Assembly (NCBI GenBank): GCA_964523005.1
Contig: CAZFZL010000009.1
Coordinates: 1-24,913, forward strand
Direction of reading: 5' to 3'
Source of the DNA: UMGS1307 sp964523005
GTDB lineage: Bacteria; Bacillota; Clostridia; Oscillospirales; CAG-382
DNA: 24,913 nucleotides
Every line of letters begins with the position of its first letter. Position 1 is the first letter of the stretch. The translations under genes and the position numbers were made by a program. This document shows positions 23,218 to 24,913 of the stretch, piece by piece. The notes under the pieces are model-generated. The model was not told the DNA's origin and made no database searches. It was given only the letters and a program-made list of their open reading frames with translations.

Positions 23218-24237
23218 ATGAAAGAAAAGCTACAAAACATAATTAAAGCAGCGCAGAATGAGCTTTCCGGCGCAAGCGCAAGCGACGCGCTCGAGCAGCT
23301 CCGCGTGAAATATCTCGGCAAGAAGGGTGAGCTTACGGCTATACTGCGTTCTATGGGCGCGGTACCTGCCGAGGAACGTCCGGCGCTCGGTCAGCTCGCA
23401 AACGAAGTCAGGGAGAAGATCGAAAACATAATATCCGAAAAAAAAGAACAGCTCAAGTCGAAAGAGCTTGAAAACAGACTCGGACGCGAATCAATAGACA
23501 TAACGCTCCCCGCCCGCAGACAGCCGCTCGGCCATCTCCATCCGCTCACACAGGTAGAGTATGATATGCGTGAGATATTCATCGACATGGGCTTTGAGGT
23601 CGTTGAGGGACCGGAGGTCGAGCTGACATACAACAACTTCGATGCGCTCAACGCGCCGAAGGATCATCCGTCGAGAGATATGACCGATACATTTTATTTC
23701 AACCCGGACGTGCTTCTGCGCACGCAGACATCACCGGTACAGGTGCGCGCGATGCTCGAAAAGAAGCCGCCGCTGCGTATAATATCACCCGGCAGAGTTT
23801 ACCGCAACGACGAAGTGGACGCGACGCATTCGCCGATGTTCCATCAGATGGAAGGGCTTGTCGTCGACAAAAACGTCACGATGGGCGATTTGAAGGGCGT
23901 GCTTGCCGAGTTTGCGGTTAAAATGTTCGGTGCGGATACAAAGACGCGCTTCAGACCGCATAATTTCCCGTTCACCGAACCGTCCGCCGAGGTCGACATT
24001 TCGTGCTTCGTGTGCAAGGGTGAAGGCTGCCGCCTGTGTAAGGGCGAAGGCTGGATAGAGCTGCTCGGCGCCGGACTCGTGCATCCGAACGTACTCAGAG
24101 GCTGCGGCATCGACCCCGATATATACAGCGGTTTCGCGTTCGGCATGGGCATCGAGCGCGTTGCAATGTGCAAATACCGTATCGACGATATGCGTCTGCT
24201 GTTCGAAAACGACATTCGCTTTCTGTCACAGTTCTGA
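23218..24237 (+). CDS. pheS: Phenylalanyl-tRNA synthetase alpha subunit
   Basis: 339 residues from ATG at 23218. GGGA six bases upstream fits; a TTG at 23206 would add four residues. The N-terminal coiled-coil arm (about 1-85) binds tRNA. The class II catalytic core has GHLHPLTQVEYDMREIF, motif 2 around FHQMEG (208-213) and motif 3 GFAFGMGIERVAM (305-317). A Cys cluster, CFVCKGEGCRLC (263-274), precedes GWIELLGAGLVHPNVL, as in Bacillus PheS. With PheT it charges tRNA-Phe. Only 17 bases separate it from rpoD. Confidence 0.95.
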   Translation: MKEKLQNIIKAAQNELSGASASDALEQLRVKYLGKKGELTAILRSMGAVPAEERPALGQLANEVREKIENIISEKKEQLKSKELENRLGRESIDITLPARRQPLGHLHPLTQVEYDMREIFIDMGFEVVEGPEVELTYNNFDALNAPKDHPSRDMTDTFYFNPDVLLRTQTSPVQVRAMLEKKPPLRIISPGRVYRNDEVDATHSPMFHQMEGLVVDKNVTMGDLKGVLAEFAVKMFGADTKTRFRPHNFPFTEPSAEVDISCFVCKGEGCRLCKGEGWIELLGAGLVHPNVLRGCGIDPDIYSGFAFGMGIERVAMCKYRIDDMRLLFENDIRFLSQF

Positions 24238-24254
24238 TAAGGAGATAGCTATAT

Positions 24255-24913
24255 ATGAAAGTTTCACTTGAATGGCTCCGGGATTATGTCGATATCGACG
24301 TTCCGGTAAAGGATTACTGCGACGCTATGACCATGAGCGGTACGAAGGTCGAGAGCTATGAAGCGCTCGGCACCGATATATCGAATGTGGTCGTCGGATG
24401 CGTCGATAAAATAGACCGTCACGAAAATTCAGATCATCTCTTCGTTTGCAGCATAGACGTGGGAACAGGTACGAACGTCCAGATTGTCACCGGCGCGCAG
24501 AATGTCAGTCAGGGCGACCTTGTTCCGGCAGCGCTCGACGGTGCAGTGCTTCCCGGCGGTAAAACGATAAAAAGCGGCAAGCTCAGAGGCGTTGCATCCG
24601 ACGGTATGCTCTGCTCACTCTCCGAGCTCGGACTGACGACGCATGATTTTCCATACGCGATAGAGGACGGAATATTCATCCTTCAGGAAAAATGCGTACC
24701 GGGCGAGGATATAAGAAAGGTCTGCCGCCTCAACGATACGGTCGTCGACTTTGAGCTTACGTTCAACCGCCCGGACTGCCTCGGCTTTATAGGCATAGCG
24801 CGTGAAAGCGCCGCTGCGCTGAAAAAGCATCTCACACTTCCGAAGATATCGGAGATAAAGGGAAAGCTTGATGAAAAGCTTCTGTCGGCTGAGATCATGA
24901 ACGCGGCGCTTTG
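24255..24913 (+). CDS. pheT: Phenylalanyl-tRNA synthetase beta subunit, N-terminal part
   Basis: The frame starts at ATG 24255, six bases after AAGGAGATAG, and is open to the right edge (219 codons). It starts MKVSLEWLRDYVDIDVPV, the canonical PheT start, followed by the EMAP-like tRNA-binding domain (VVVGCVDKIDRHENSDHL, then VTGAQNV and LPGGKTIKSGKLRGVASDGM) and the start of the B3/B4 region (DFELTFNRPDCL). About three quarters of the usual 800 residues lie outside the window. It is the partner of the preceding pheS. Confidence 0.95.
   Translation, partial: MKVSLEWLRDYVDIDVPVKDYCDAMTMSGTKVESYEALGTDISNVVVGCVDKIDRHENSDHLFVCSIDVGTGTNVQIVTGAQNVSQGDLVPAALDGAVLPGGKTIKSGKLRGVASDGMLCSLSELGLTTHDFPYAIEDGIFILQEKCVPGEDIRKVCRLNDTVVDFELTFNRPDCLGFIGIARESAAALKKHLTLPKISEIKGKLDEKLLSAEIMNAAL

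Overview
The window looks like chromosome from a Clostridia-type Firmicute (Bacillota), probably a spore-forming anaerobe or a recent descendant. The evidence is gene order and content: scpA-scpB-DUF2953-ytfJ(gerW)-dacF-rluB, then nusB-xseA-xseB-ispA-[OLE RNA]-oapA-dxs-tlyA-nadK-argR-recN, then dnaG-rpoD-pheS-pheT. Promoters are SigA-like and most genes have an AGGAGG-type ribosome binding site. GC content is moderate. I see no tRNA or rRNA gene, CRISPR array, insertion sequence or prophage. Genes are densely packed and almost all belong to conserved housekeeping families.

Left block (1-6726, all minus strand). From upstream to downstream: typA; then, from its own promoter, an M50 site-2-type protease, scpA, scpB, a DUF2953 membrane protein and ytfJ; then dacF and the start of an RluB-type pseudouridine synthase cut by the window edge. 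A terminator follows typA, and dacF-rluB has a separate candidate promoter.

Middle block (6832-10330). This is the least conserved part. It holds a minus-strand membrane protein with a Cys cluster, and a divergent plus-strand cassette of three very small uncharacterised genes (7451-8409). Convergent to the cassette is a likely minus-strand operon: a type II pantothenate kinase (CoaW), a DUF4358 lipoprotein and a small helix-turn-helix protein.

Right block (10379-24913, all plus strand). A near-consensus promoter starts the nusB operon. NusB, both exonuclease VII subunits and farnesyl diphosphate synthase are followed by a 732-base stretch with no credible protein gene. That stretch lies between ispA and a small multi-pass membrane protein gene followed by dxs. 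Position, size and folding potential identify it as an OLE RNA (Ornate Large Extremophilic RNA), and the membrane protein as OapA. A helix of 7+4 bp pairs the two ends (13302-13312 with 13887-13899). A candidate promoter would start transcription at the first bases of this helix, and a T-tract follows its 3' strand. The operon continues dxs, tlyA, nadK, argR, recN and ends at a terminator. A second plus-strand unit then carries dnaG (primase), rpoD (major sigma factor), pheS and partial pheT, with no T-box leader between rpoD and pheS.

The most notable system is the OLE RNA/OapA membrane ribonucleoprotein locus. It is a known class, not a new one, but this copy is complete and has readable end-helix, promoter and T-tract features. 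The best candidate for something uncharacterised is the three-gene cassette at 7451-8409.
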